From NCBI GenBank assembly GCA_038049695.1, contig CP142451.1, positions 8,678,001-8,742,000 of the forward strand: a DNA stretch of 64,000 nucleotides, given 5' to 3'. Position 1 is the first letter of the stretch, and every line of letters begins with the position of its first letter. Below, piece after piece: positions 48,212-58,386 of the stretch. Below the pieces are notes generated by a model. It was not told the origin of the DNA and did no database searches. It worked only from the letters and a program-made list of their open reading frames with translations. This DNA comes from Cinnamomum chago (taxonomy: Eukaryota; Streptophyta; Magnoliopsida; Laurales; Lauraceae). The translations under genes and the position numbers were made by a program.

Positions 48212-49636
48212 ATGCCTCCTTATGCAGGCCTTACTCCTCCCTCATCTGTATTTTCCCCAAAGAAATCAGATGCCAAAATCATCACGATCAATGTTGGAGG
48301 ACAGCTTTTCCAAACAACCCCACAAACCTTAGAAGTTGCAGGTCCCAAATCCCTCCTCTCTACCCTTTCAAACACAACCCCTTTCACCCACTCACGTGAA
48401 AACATCATCATCCCATTCATTGATAGAGACCCTGAGCTCTTCTCCATCCTCCTCTCCCTTCTCAGAACAGGAAATTTACCTTCCAAAGCCAAGCAATTCG
48501 ATCTCGAAGACATCGTATCCGAAGCTGAATTCTACAACATCCACCCCCTCTTGATCTCTTCCCTCTCAAACCCTTCTCAATTCGACGCCTTCAACCTTGA
48601 AAAATCCCTGATTTTGCCGTTAAACGGCCGGGACTCTCCTTCGGCGATCGCCACCACCGCTTTCGGGTCTGTCCATGTAGCCCATGGCAGCAAGATCACG
48701 TCTTTCGACTGGTCCCTCCGCCGGAAGTCGACAATCCTCACCCAATTCTCGGCGGTGGATTCGCTCCTCGCCCTGTCGCCCTCGGTCGCCGCTGCCGGTG
48801 CCACCGACTTCTCCGGCCTCCAGATACTCGATCTTGAAAAGGGTTTCATCAAGGAGAAGCTGGATTGGGAGAATTCGACGAGATCAAGTTCGACCGTGCA
48901 GGCGATTGGATCGGCGCCTGGGTTGCTCTTTGCAAGCTTTGAATCCGACCGCAGGAACTCGAATGCGATCATGGTGTTTGATATGGGGGAGATTGGATTC
49001 AGGCCGGTCGCAGAGATCGGCCGGAGCGAGATATATGGCGCCGAGCTCGATTCGGGGATACCTGCAACGAAATTGGAGTGGATTCCTGAATTCAATCTGT
49101 TAATGGCATCTGGTTCACATGGAGGGCCATCTGGCCTGTTGGGTAACATCAGATTGTGGGATATAAGGTCATCAAATGCTACTTGGGAATTGAAGGAGAA
49201 GGTGGATTGCTTCTCTGATGTTACTGTATCCAATAGCCTCTCTGCAATGTTCAAGGTTGGGGTGAATTCAGGTGAGGTATTCATGGCTGATTTGAGGAAG
49301 CTTGATAGAGAGAACCCATGGGTTTGTTTAGGGGATGGTAGAAAGGGTAGCAATGGGAAGAAGGAGGGTTCTAATTGCAAGATTCAGAGCCATGGGAGGC
49401 AGGTTTTTTGCAGCAAAGGTGGGGATTTAGAGCTGTGGTCTGAGGTGGAAATGGGTTCCTATAGAAATGGTGAAGATGGGTTGGGAGAGAGGGTTTTTAG
49501 AAGGAATCTGATGGGGAGGATGAAGGATATTGGGGGTTCTAGGGTAACCCAGATGGCCTTTGGTGGGAATAAGATGGTCTTGGCCAGGAAGGATCAGCAG
49601 TCTGTTGAGGTGTGGCAGAGTTCTGTTAGAATCTGA
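48212..49636 (+). CDS. BTB/POZ domain protein of the At5g41330 type, intronless, 474 aa
   Basis: A single open frame starts MPPYAGLTPPSS. Residues about 22-115 form a KCTD/T1-type BTB domain (KIITINVGGQLFQTT, PFIDRDPELFSILLSLLRTG). The remaining 350 residues form a WD-like propeller region with recurring strands such as LLMASGSHGG, NIRLWDIRSS, VFMADLRKL and DLELWSEVEMG. The closest family I recognise is the plant BTB/POZ group that includes At5g41330 and At4g30940. KCTD-type BTB proteins often link substrates to CUL3 ubiquitin ligases; for this group that is inference. An in-frame ATG at 48128 would add 28 residues with no domain character, so the later start is preferred. GC content is high in the middle (48600-49090) and low after 49100. 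Confidence 0.9.
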   Translation: MPPYAGLTPPSSVFSPKKSDAKIITINVGGQLFQTTPQTLEVAGPKSLLSTLSNTTPFTHSRENIIIPFIDRDPELFSILLSLLRTGNLPSKAKQFDLEDIVSEAEFYNIHPLLISSLSNPSQFDAFNLEKSLILPLNGRDSPSAIATTAFGSVHVAHGSKITSFDWSLRRKSTILTQFSAVDSLLALSPSVAAAGATDFSGLQILDLEKGFIKEKLDWENSTRSSSTVQAIGSAPGLLFASFESDRRNSNAIMVFDMGEIGFRPVAEIGRSEIYGAELDSGIPATKLEWIPEFNLLMASGSHGGPSGLLGNIRLWDIRSSNATWELKEKVDCFSDVTVSNSLSAMFKVGVNSGEVFMADLRKLDRENPWVCLGDGRKGSNGKKEGSNCKIQSHGRQVFCSKGGDLELWSEVEMGSYRNGEDGLGERVFRRNLMGRMKDIGGSRVTQMAFGGNKMVLARKDQQSVEVWQSSVRI

Positions 49637-49776
49637 TTTGGGCAGGGGAGGATTCTTAGTTGATAGTATTGTATTACTTGACACCAGAATTTTCTACTGT
49701 TTCTCTGTTTTTCTGATTCACTGTAAATGAATGAGGTATCATTTGTTCTCTGTGCTTGTGTAAATAGTGTTGTAAA

Positions 49777-50250
49777 TGTATTAAGTTTCTTTACCTAGCC
49801 AACTTTTCAATATTCTCCCTTGGGTGGAGCCCACTTCTCAATACTCCCTCTAAAGTGAAACCCGGCTGGCGCACTTTTGGCGACACGCACTTTTTTTTTT
49901 TGCGCCGAGTCGTTCCTCCTGGGATTCAAACTCACGACCGGTTGGCTCTGATACCATATTAAATTTCTTTAGCTAGCCATTCCTACCAAAACCTCAAGGC
50001 GTTAGTAGAGGCAACAAAAATACTTTTCATTATTCCCCCTTGGGTGGAGCCCACTACTCCCCCTCAGGTGGAACCCGGCCGGCGCACTTTTGGCGACACA
50101 TTTTTTTTTTTTTTTTGCGCCGAGTCGTTCCTCCTAGGATTTGAATTCAGGACCGGTTGACTTTGATACCATATTGAATTTCATTAGCTAGTCATTACTA
50201 CCAAAACCTTAAGGCGTTAGTATAGGCAGCGGAAATACTTTTCAATATTC
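49777..50250 (-). mobile_element. Tandem TRIM-like array: three terminal repeats and two internal regions
   Basis: Terminal-repeat copies lie at 49777-49816 (internally deleted), 49957-50035 (79 bp) and 50172-50250 (79 bp). Between them are internal regions of 140 and 136 bp that share gtggagcccac, cggcgcacttttggcgacac, a T run and gcgccgagtcgttcctcct. Each internal region ends, on the minus strand, with a primer-binding site: exact tggtatcagagc at 49945-49956, and a degenerate copy at 50160-50171. This is the LTR-internal-LTR-internal-LTR structure left by unequal recombination between TRIM copies. It lies just past the 3' end of the BTB gene. Confidence 0.7.
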
Positions 50251-52081
50251 TTCCTGGGTGGAGCCCACTTCTCAATAAAATGTGCATATCACTTGTGAGA
50301 AGAAAGGTATGAGAAATGAGAACTGAATTCAATTCCTTTTTGTTAAGAAAGGGTATGAAAAAGTTAAGTGAAGAGGCTGTTTGGTATCATTCATCCTCAT
50401 ATTGAGAGTGGATTGTGCTGAAAATGATTATATTAGGACATTTGATTGTGCCATATACCTTTTTGTTGGTCTCTTGATAATTGTTGTCAAGAAAATGCCA
50501 AGGCATATCAATTGTTGGAGAGTGTAGCAAAATCTGCTTTTAATCTGCTGACTTATTGGCAGTCCATGATGGCGTTCGGTATCAGGTGAGGAACCTCAGA
50601 TTTGAGGATTCTTCACTGCCCCTCATGGATTTTCTCTAAAAAATTGTGAAGCCTAAGATTCTTAAAAGGATCATTTTGTTTTCATGAAATTAAATTCCTG
50701 AGAATTCATCTAGGATGGAATTCATCTTTCCACTAGAGTAAGAGTACTAAGGCGTTCACTCAGCTCATTCTTCTTGCAACATTGAGATTGTGGGTTCAAG
50801 CCATACTACCTAAGTACAACAGAAGAGAGGAAATGATTACGATAAATGATTATTAAAGAGGTGAGGAGTGAAGGCAATGTGGTAGAGTGTAGATAGATTC
50901 ATAAATTCCTTCCATCAAATTTATGAGAAATACATTTCATAGAAATTCAGTTCCATAAACAAAAGAGGCCTAGACTTGTAAGTGCTTGTTTGTTTGCATT
51001 AGAATGTATAGAAATTGAATACATGGGATGTTCAAAAATGAATATTAAAGGTGAATTTCCAAAAAGAAAAATGAAAACAAATAACGTTTTCTTTGATCAT
51101 TATTTCTAATGCTGTATCATGTTCTTTTTTGTAAAACTCAACTTTGATTTTTATTTTTAACCACCTTATGAATTCAGTTTCTATGTATTTTAATTGTCAA
51201 CTAATATCAATTTTGGCAAATTTATAGCTGGATAAATCAGCCTCACAAACCCTCACATATATTTGATTTAAAGCATTCTTCTTGGGGAGAAAAAGACCCC
51301 AGTCCAACTCTTAAAAATCCAACTTTGACCAGGGAAGACTTGAGATTGGGCAGCCCCAAAGACCCAACGTCCTGCCTGACCCTGTTGACGTCCTTATGAG
51401 TCAACCCTCCTATTGAGGGTCAGTCATGGGCTGGGCACAAGAAGCCTGACCCATCTCAGCCCATTTACTTGTTTGGTATATACCATTTAGCCTAGATTCA
51501 CCCCATAATCCTACAAGTGAGGCCTGAGGCTGAGCCCCATCCACCAACAAAGTATTGAACATTTTGTTTGGTTTTCAGCTTGGTTGGGCCACCAACTTGT
51601 GTCTTAGCCAGACATGTAACTAGGCTTTAACCATTTAGCCATATCACCAGCCCTGAGCCCAGCCAAGGATCCCATAAAACATCTAGGGGGTGCTTAATCT
51701 TAAAATCACACCCTGTTCATATGGGGCCCACCTAGATGCATAAGTCTAAGTCTAATTTGATCATCCTAACCCTTGATCTTAATCACGATTTAATAATCCA
51801 GCAGTAGATTTTGGTATGATCAAGTCAAGATTGAGAAAAAGGAAGGCTGATTTCTAGGTACGTGAGAGTTCTGGAATGATCGCTGGTGGGCCAATTGAAT
51901 GGAACATGGCCCTGTTCTCCTCTCTCTTGTCATCCTTCCCGCCAAAAAGAGAGATTTAAATACATGAACTCTCTCACACCAAAACTAACAGAAACAATAA
52001 CAGACACAAAAAAAAACCAGTCCCAGGAAGAAGAAGAAAGAAATATGTCCTTCAAAAAAACCTCTTGTTCTTCTTTCTCGC
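50251..52081. other. Intergenic spacer
   Basis: AT-rich, no intact gene. A SINE-like core (attgagattgtgggttcaag) lies at 50780-50800. Several pyrimidine/purine words near 51300-51660 show no coding pattern. Confidence 0.45.
50755..50820 (+). repeat. SINE-like fragment
   Basis: gcaacattgagattgtgggt continues with tcaagccatactacc, similar to the core seen at 12541 and 14181. No tail is recognised. Confidence 0.3.
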
Positions 52082-52315
52082 ACCTGCATCGCCATCATCT
52101 CCGTTGGAAATGACGCAATCACCTCCTCTCAAAACACCTCCCACCTCCTCCTACCCGCCATCGAAAACGTCTACTTAACACTCCATGAGCTTCGAATTCT
52201 CAAGATCTTGGTCTCAACCACCTTCTCCTTCAACATAATCAAGAACCCATCTGCAGCTGAATTACAAGAACCCGAATCAGAGCTAGTCCTAAAATCGCTG
52301 CTTGAGTTATGTTAG
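52082..52315 (+). pseudogene. Fragment of a GH17 beta-1,3-glucanase gene
   Basis: One frame reads ISVGNDAITSSQ, then LLLPAIENVYLTLHEL, ILVSTTFSFNIIKN and SAAELQEPESELVLKSLLE. These follow the order of plant glycoside hydrolase family 17 proteins (VGNE motif, LLPAM.N, KVSTT.SF, PPSA..FQEP). The catalytic Glu of the VGNE motif is Asp here. No start, signal peptide or second half is present. Homology stops where an LTR-like TGTTAGG begins at 52310. It is a non-functional fragment. Confidence 0.6.
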
Positions 52316-52493
52316 GAAATGAAGAACAGTAGACGCAATCAAACCACACAAAGAAGACACAGATTTACGTGGTTCCCTCTATCTTGAGGTATGTCCACGG
52401 GTCACACCGATTCCACTATACTCAAAGGCAGAAGATGAGAATATAAGATACAACCTCTCCGTTGGATCCGCGACAGTGAACCTTAGTTAATAG
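52310..52493 (+). repeat. LTR-like fragment inserted in the GH17 remnant
   Basis: It starts tgttaggaaatg and contains agatttacgtggttcc, a phrase common in plant Copia LTRs. It does not resemble the 3' LTR at 54319, so it is probably from a different element. Its right border with the Copia pol frame is placed at the in-frame stop 52491-52493 and is approximate. Confidence 0.4.
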
Positions 52494-54287
52494 TCTGACC
52501 CGGCTGAGAATGAAGGGGAACTTGGAGCAGAAGTGAACGAGAATGAAGAAGATGACTCAAATGGCATAAATGGAGCTGGTTCAAGTGGCACTAGCTCACC
52601 TTCCAGTGAGTCACATGATGAGAATTTCTCGGGTCCAGTTGAAGGGAGGGCAAGACGAGTTCCACTTTGGATGCAAGATTATGAAACCGGAGAGGGTTTG
52701 TCAGAAGAAAAAGACTTGAGTGCCATGATGATTCTCACAGAAGCTGATCCCATTACTTTCGAGGAAGCTGTGAAGAGCAAGAAATGGAGAGATGCCATGA
52801 ATGCAGAGATTGAGGCTATTGAACGCAATAAAACATGGGATCTGACTATCCTACCTGACGGAGTGAAGACCATTGGGGTTAAATGAGTTTTTAAAACAAA
52901 ACTCAATGAAAGTGGTGAGATAGACAAGTGCAAGGCTAGACTTGTGGCAAAGGGATATGCACAATAATATGGGATTGATTACACAGAAGTTTCTGCTCCA
53001 GTTGCAAGACTAGATACCATACGTTTGGTAATTACCCTAGCAGCTCAAGAAGGTTGGAGTATTTTTCAGCTTGATGTGAAGAGAGCATTTTTGCATAGTG
53101 AGCTTAGTGAGGAAGTGTTTGTCCAACAGCCTCAGGGATATGAGAAGAAGGGCGAGGAACACAAGGTTTATAAGCTGAATAAGGCGCTGTATGGCCTCAA
53201 ACAAGCTCCACGAGCTTGGTACAGCAAAATTGAGGCCTATTTTGCTAAAGAAGGCTTTGAAAAGTGTCATTGTGAACACACCCTATTCACAAAGTCAAAG
53301 GAAGGAGGTAAGCTCTTAATTGTCAGTCTTTATGTTGATGATTTAATTTTTACTGGGAATGACAAGAGCATGTGTGAAGAGTTTAAAAAGTCGATGATGT
53401 TAGAATTTGATATGTCTGACTTGGGAAATATGAGATATTTTCTGGGGGTTGAAGTACTACAAAATTCTGATGGGATTTATGTGTGTCAAAGAAAGTATGC
53501 TCATGAAGTTTTAGAAAGATTTGGCATGGCCAGAAGCAACTTGGTAAAGAACCCCATAGTTCCAGGTTGCAAATTGTCAAAGGATGAGAAAGGAGCTAAG
53601 GTTGATGCAAGTATGTTTAAGCAGGTAGTTGGCAGTCTTATGTATTTAACTGCAACCAGACTTGATTTGATGTATGGTGTGAGTCTTATCAGCAGGTTCA
53701 TGTCGTGTCCTACGGAGCAACACTGGTTGGCAGCAAAAAGATTACTTAGATATTTGAAGGGAACAACTGATCTAGGGATTTTCTACAAGAAAAGAGGCTG
53801 TAAGCAACTCGCAGCCTATTCAGATAGTGATTTTGCTGGAGATGTAGATGATCGCAAGAGTACTTCGGGGTTTGTATTCATGTTTAGTTCTGGAGCGGTG
53901 TCATGGTCATCCAAAAAGCAGCCTATAGTTAGCTTATCCACCACTGAAGCCGAGTACATCGCTGCTGCCTCATGTGCTTGTCAGTGTGTTTGGTTAAGAA
54001 GAGTTTTAGAGCAGCTTGGTTATGTGCAGGAGAAATGCACTACAATTCTGTGTGATAACAGTTCAACTATAAAACTCTCCAAGAATCCTGTTCTTCACGG
54101 CAGAAGCAAGCACATTGACATCAGGTTTCATTTTCTTCGTGAATTGGTAAAAGATGGTGTGATTGATTTGAGTCATTGTAATACTCAAGACCAGGTAGCT
54201 GACATTATGACGAAGCCGCTTAGGTTGGAGGTGTTTTTGAAGCTTCATAGTTTGCTGGGCGTGTGTGAAGTTCCTAATATAAACTAA
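52494..54287 (+). pseudogene. Copia retrotransposon pol fragment: reverse transcriptase and RNase H, two stop codons
   Basis: The frame covers the linker before RT (RRVPLWMQDYETGEG, ITFEEAVKSKKWRDAM) and the RT core (QLDVKRAFLHSELSEEV, ALYGLKQAPRAWY). The catalytic YVDD is at 53331-53342. RNase H follows (YSDSDFAGDVDDRKSTSGF, SLSTTEAEYIAAA, SKHIDIRFHF), ending GVCEVPNIN. Two in-frame stops break it: TGA at 52884-52886, where Trp is expected, and TAA at 52965-52967, where Gln is expected. After 52967 the frame is open for over 1.3 kb with all key residues. Gag, protease and most of integrase are missing, so the element cannot move by itself. Confidence 0.9.
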
Positions 54288-54307
54288 ATGCATTCTGCAT
54301 ATAGTTT

Positions 54308-54587
54308 AAGGGAGGGAATGATAGACTGTTAGAGGTTAACAGTTTATTATTCCGATCTTTTAGTTAATCAGTCTGTTAATAAGTCATATTCCTTAGGGAC
54401 TAATTGTTTGTGCTTTGACGAATTCCTCTTAGTCTGTTACCACGTTTTAGGGTGATGCAAACGTGGGTTGTTATTTTTGATTTTATCTCTTTGTAAAAGG
54501 CTATATAAGCCTGCAGTTTGTTATCAATGAATGAAGGACCTTTCATTCAAGCTTGTGTGTTATAGTTTCTTCTGAGTGTTCTCTACA
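54308..54587 (+). mobile_element. Polypurine tract and 3' LTR of the Copia element
   Basis: aagggagggaa at 54308-54318 is followed by a candidate LTR beginning tgatagactg and ending tctctaca at 54587 (269 bp). It contains a TATA motif (ctatataagc, 54501-54510). No 5' LTR partner is visible in the window. Confidence 0.6.
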
Positions 54588-56539
54588 AACCAGGCTTGTA
54601 AGACTGTATATCATGCACGTCATAAGTCAGTTGAACTGAAATACTTGGCACTGAACTCATATTAAGATAATAAGTAAGCTCCACGTAAGAAATCTACTTA
54701 TTAGAAAGGAATATATATATATATATATATATCACCAAGAAAATGCATAAACAAACAAATACATAAACCCTGATGTCTCACTCCATTCACAAGAGTGCAA
54801 GGTCTGTCGGAGCTATCATCAACTCCCTTAGTTTAAAAGTAGTTGAATATTTACTAAATAAAAAAAATAAGTATGACAGAATTCTATCATATGGCATAAG
54901 ACAACAGAACCTTGCATAGTACCCAAACTTCTGGTGAATACAACTTATGAGGCGTAGAAGAACAAGGATATCAAAATGCATGATAATCACATGAACTTAG
55001 AAGCCAAAACAAACAAATAGTACATTTTCAACAGTTCCAATATTTTCTTCAATTGAAAGTGTGGACTGTGGACACAAGTCGATGAATGCCCATCAATACA
55101 AGTAGTTTGGAAGCATGATGATGAAGTGATATAGAAGCCAATATAGATAGAATACAAATTTCAGGGAATTATGATCTTTTCTTGAATTAGTGTGAAGTTT
55201 TAGGGGTGAGGTTACTGTGAAAATGACCCATGTGTAAACTTCACTAAATGCTACACAATCCACAGACTACTAAAATGGTCTTCTAGCTTCGAGCCATGCA
55301 TCTAGTAAAAAATGCAAATGCAAGTGCCATATGGGGGATTATCAATACATGGAGACATGAGATTTCACAACTTCAGATATGCTTGAAATGTGTAACCATG
55401 GGAGCTGATACGGTTGTTGTGTATCAGTATCAAGTATCAACCAAAATTAAACCTGTAAGTCCAATAGTAGTATTATATACTGTTATTTTCTCAAAATTAG
55501 CATGCATTTCCCCTTTTTTGGAATTGGTCCATACTCCGTATACTTCTCCATTTGCATGAGCAGTGGTAAAACAGGAGGCAAGGATCAATCTTTCTTCACA
55601 TGTACCTTTGAGATGTACCTTTGAATTCACCAACTTATATCTATTTAACATTGCCAGAAAATTAGACATAGAAGTAGTCTCAAAATCCAGAAGTTGTACC
55701 CTAAAATCATGCATTTTACAAGCCATTCATGTTGAGGATATACTAGGTAATTAGGATGTCAACGAGTTTTAGGACTGTTTGAAATTGTATGGATAGAATT
55801 AGCCAGCCATCCATGATTCAACCAGTGATAAGTTGTCTCCTTTATGGAAGTAGAAGTTCCAGGTCTGAATCTCACAATTGTAGATTGTATAGGTTTTGGT
55901 TTGCCGCAAGCGACATGTAAAATCAACCCAACATTCAAAAACTTAACTTGTGCAAAGATTGGGATCAATTGAATCAACTAGACTTGCTTAGAAAAGTTAT
56001 AGGCTCATCTTAAAATGTACAGGTCAGGTCAGTTGACTTGTCAAGTGTGTGAAAAATAACTCAGTGGAGTCAAGTTGACAGCAAAATGTCACTCAGCAAC
56101 TGTTATTTTTTCTACCTTTGTTTGGGGGATTGTGCATGATAATGATAAAACTCGTTTGAAAAAACAATGAAAGAAAGAGTAAGAATTACTGTCTATACCG
56201 AAGGTATATATCAATAGAAGGATATGTAAGGAAAGGAAAAAAAAAAAAATAGAACATGCATGCCATATACAACTAGTTCTATCAACTACTCCTTTAGCTA
56301 ATGAATTGGCTTCCTCTTCTGGACAAGCTGAAGAAGCACCTCCATTAGCTTGCACATTTCTTTTAATTCCATTTATAATGGAATTTATTGTCCTAATTCA
56401 CCTCATCCCCTTTAGAACCCAACTTAAAGCATTTTAATAGATTCACTTTCCACTATTGACCAATCTGGAAAAAAAAATCATGAAATTTAAATGGTACTTT
56501 CTCTCTCTCTTCCTCTTTCCCCTCTACTTTAGCAAATTG

Positions 56540-56571
<32 letters not shown>

Positions 56572-57773
56572 CAAAAGGTTAACCCAAACCTTCCATGTCA
56601 TCTATTCGTTTTTGGTATGTTGCGTGTCCCTCTCATATATTACAAGTCAAAAGTATGACACTTTTACGCAGGAAAAGATAGTCCCATCCTTCAAATTAAA
56701 ATATAATAAGAAAGTTAGCAGAAAATTAGAAACCAATAACTACATAATTTGTAGTTTTAAGCTACATTATAAAACAATAAATATAATATAAATGCACTTG
56801 GTCACAAGTCTCCACAAATGAGGTGCAGAGTTTTTTATTGAATGGAATGTGGCATTATATTTCAGAAAGTAGTTGTAGTCTTGTAGATGTAATCTAATTC
56901 TACTTGGATGATGAGAGCTTGTCATAGACAACTAGAGAAGTCTTTCGAAAGCAGACAGGGATTATGGTGGGACACAAAACAAACACATTGTTTTTCAAAT
57001 AATCCAAGACACTGAAAAAATGAAAAGAAAAAAAAAAAAAAAACAAAGAACGGCTCACAATCATTTGCCATTGCTTTAAATGGACAGCTAGATCTATGCG
57101 GTCATAGACAAACACTCATCGTGCTAGTTTGGTTTTAAATAATGTTACAGGCGTAGTTGAGAAGTTTGTTTCGGAGCCTGTTTCGGTTTAGCCACCAAAT
57201 CGAAATGTTTTGGCCGATTCAAAATTTTGGTGAATTTTTTGAAAAAAATAATATATATGTATACACACACCCAAAAAATTATATTTTCAAAGATTACTAA
57301 ATTTCAGTGTTTTTTTACAATTTTCTTATAAAAAATTTAAATGTGATTAATCTAATAGTGGGTCCATTTCCTATTTTAGTGAAATTTGGCTAGGGCGAAA
57401 TTTGGGTAAGGCTGTATAACCTTATTTTATATTAGAAGTGAACATTGGCTAGGGTCCTATTCCTATTAGAATAAAATTTGGCTTGACCCATTTTCTATTA
57501 AAGTGAAATTTGACTAGTACCCATTTTCTATTAAAGGGGAATTTGGATATGGCACATGTATTAGTTGGACTGAATTATTTCAATTAGTGGCCCAAGTATT
57601 TGTTCGATTGAATTATTTTAATAGGTGGACGGTGGACCCTATAAAATTTTCATGAATCCATGTATTGAACTAAATTATTTCAATTATTGTTTTGAGCAGC
57701 TTAGATTTTAATAGGTGTCCCGCAGACCGCACTAGAGTTACATGCCTCTTGGCTTTTACTTAGCCGTACATAT
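54588..57773. other. Intergenic spacer, no gene recognised
   Basis: AT-rich, with an (AT)n run at 54712-54732 and a (CT)n run at 56541-56568. Both strands of 55300-55730 have frames of 85-100 codons, but their products resemble nothing I know and have no start context or splice partners. At 57380-57550 phrases like cccattttctatta and aagtgaaatttg recur four times, giving a loosely repetitive block. Confidence 0.45.
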
Positions 57774-58111
57774 TAGGGCTGCACAACTAGATTTCCGGTT
57801 TGACTTAAATAAGAGGACCGGACCGGTCCAAAACAGTCCAGTCCGGAATGGTTTCATTTGTTTTTTTTTTTTTCTTAAGCTTTTATTTTATTTTTTCATT
57901 TTCAGCCCATTCCCTGCCTCTTTTTCCATATGTAAGAAGTCAGTTCTTCGATTTCACTAGGATATTTGACTTAAAAATTTTATATACTTAAAGTTTTATA
58001 TTAAAGAAATTAAAAATATATATTTATTATTAATCCAGTCTGGTTCGGATATAACCGAATTTGTGCAGTAAAGACCACAAATACGGTCCGATCCGGTTGT
58101 ATTCAGCCCTA
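57774..58111. mobile_element. Possible hAT-like element (338 bp) just upstream of EMB514
   Basis: The ends tagggctgcac and gtattcagcccta are inverted repeats. The interior has mirrored ggaccggaccggtcc and ggtccgatccgg blocks. The flanking octamers match at only about half their positions. It ends 275 bases before the EMB514 start codon. Confidence 0.4.
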
Positions 58112-58386
58112 AATTTTATCGGACACTTCTGACTGCATGTGAGGGAACAGAGAGGCCTTTCGACTTTCGTTGAGATAGAAACAGAGAGAATGGGGAAATA
58201 AAAAGATAAGGCAAGAGGAAGAAAGATAAGGCAAGAGGAAGAAGAAGAAGAATATGACCTTGGAGTAGCAGATACAGGTACCTAAACCCTATCATCGAAG
58301 CGACCAAAAACCCTAGCCTTCTCAAGTGGAAGCCCTTCCCGACCGCAGCGGCTAATACTTCCTTAATCCAAATCTCAAAAATCTTA

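Noticed and set aside
48577..49380. Open frame of 267 codons on the minus strand
   Set aside because: It lies wholly within the BTB gene, which has clear domain matches on the plus strand. The frame is a by-product of GC-rich codons.
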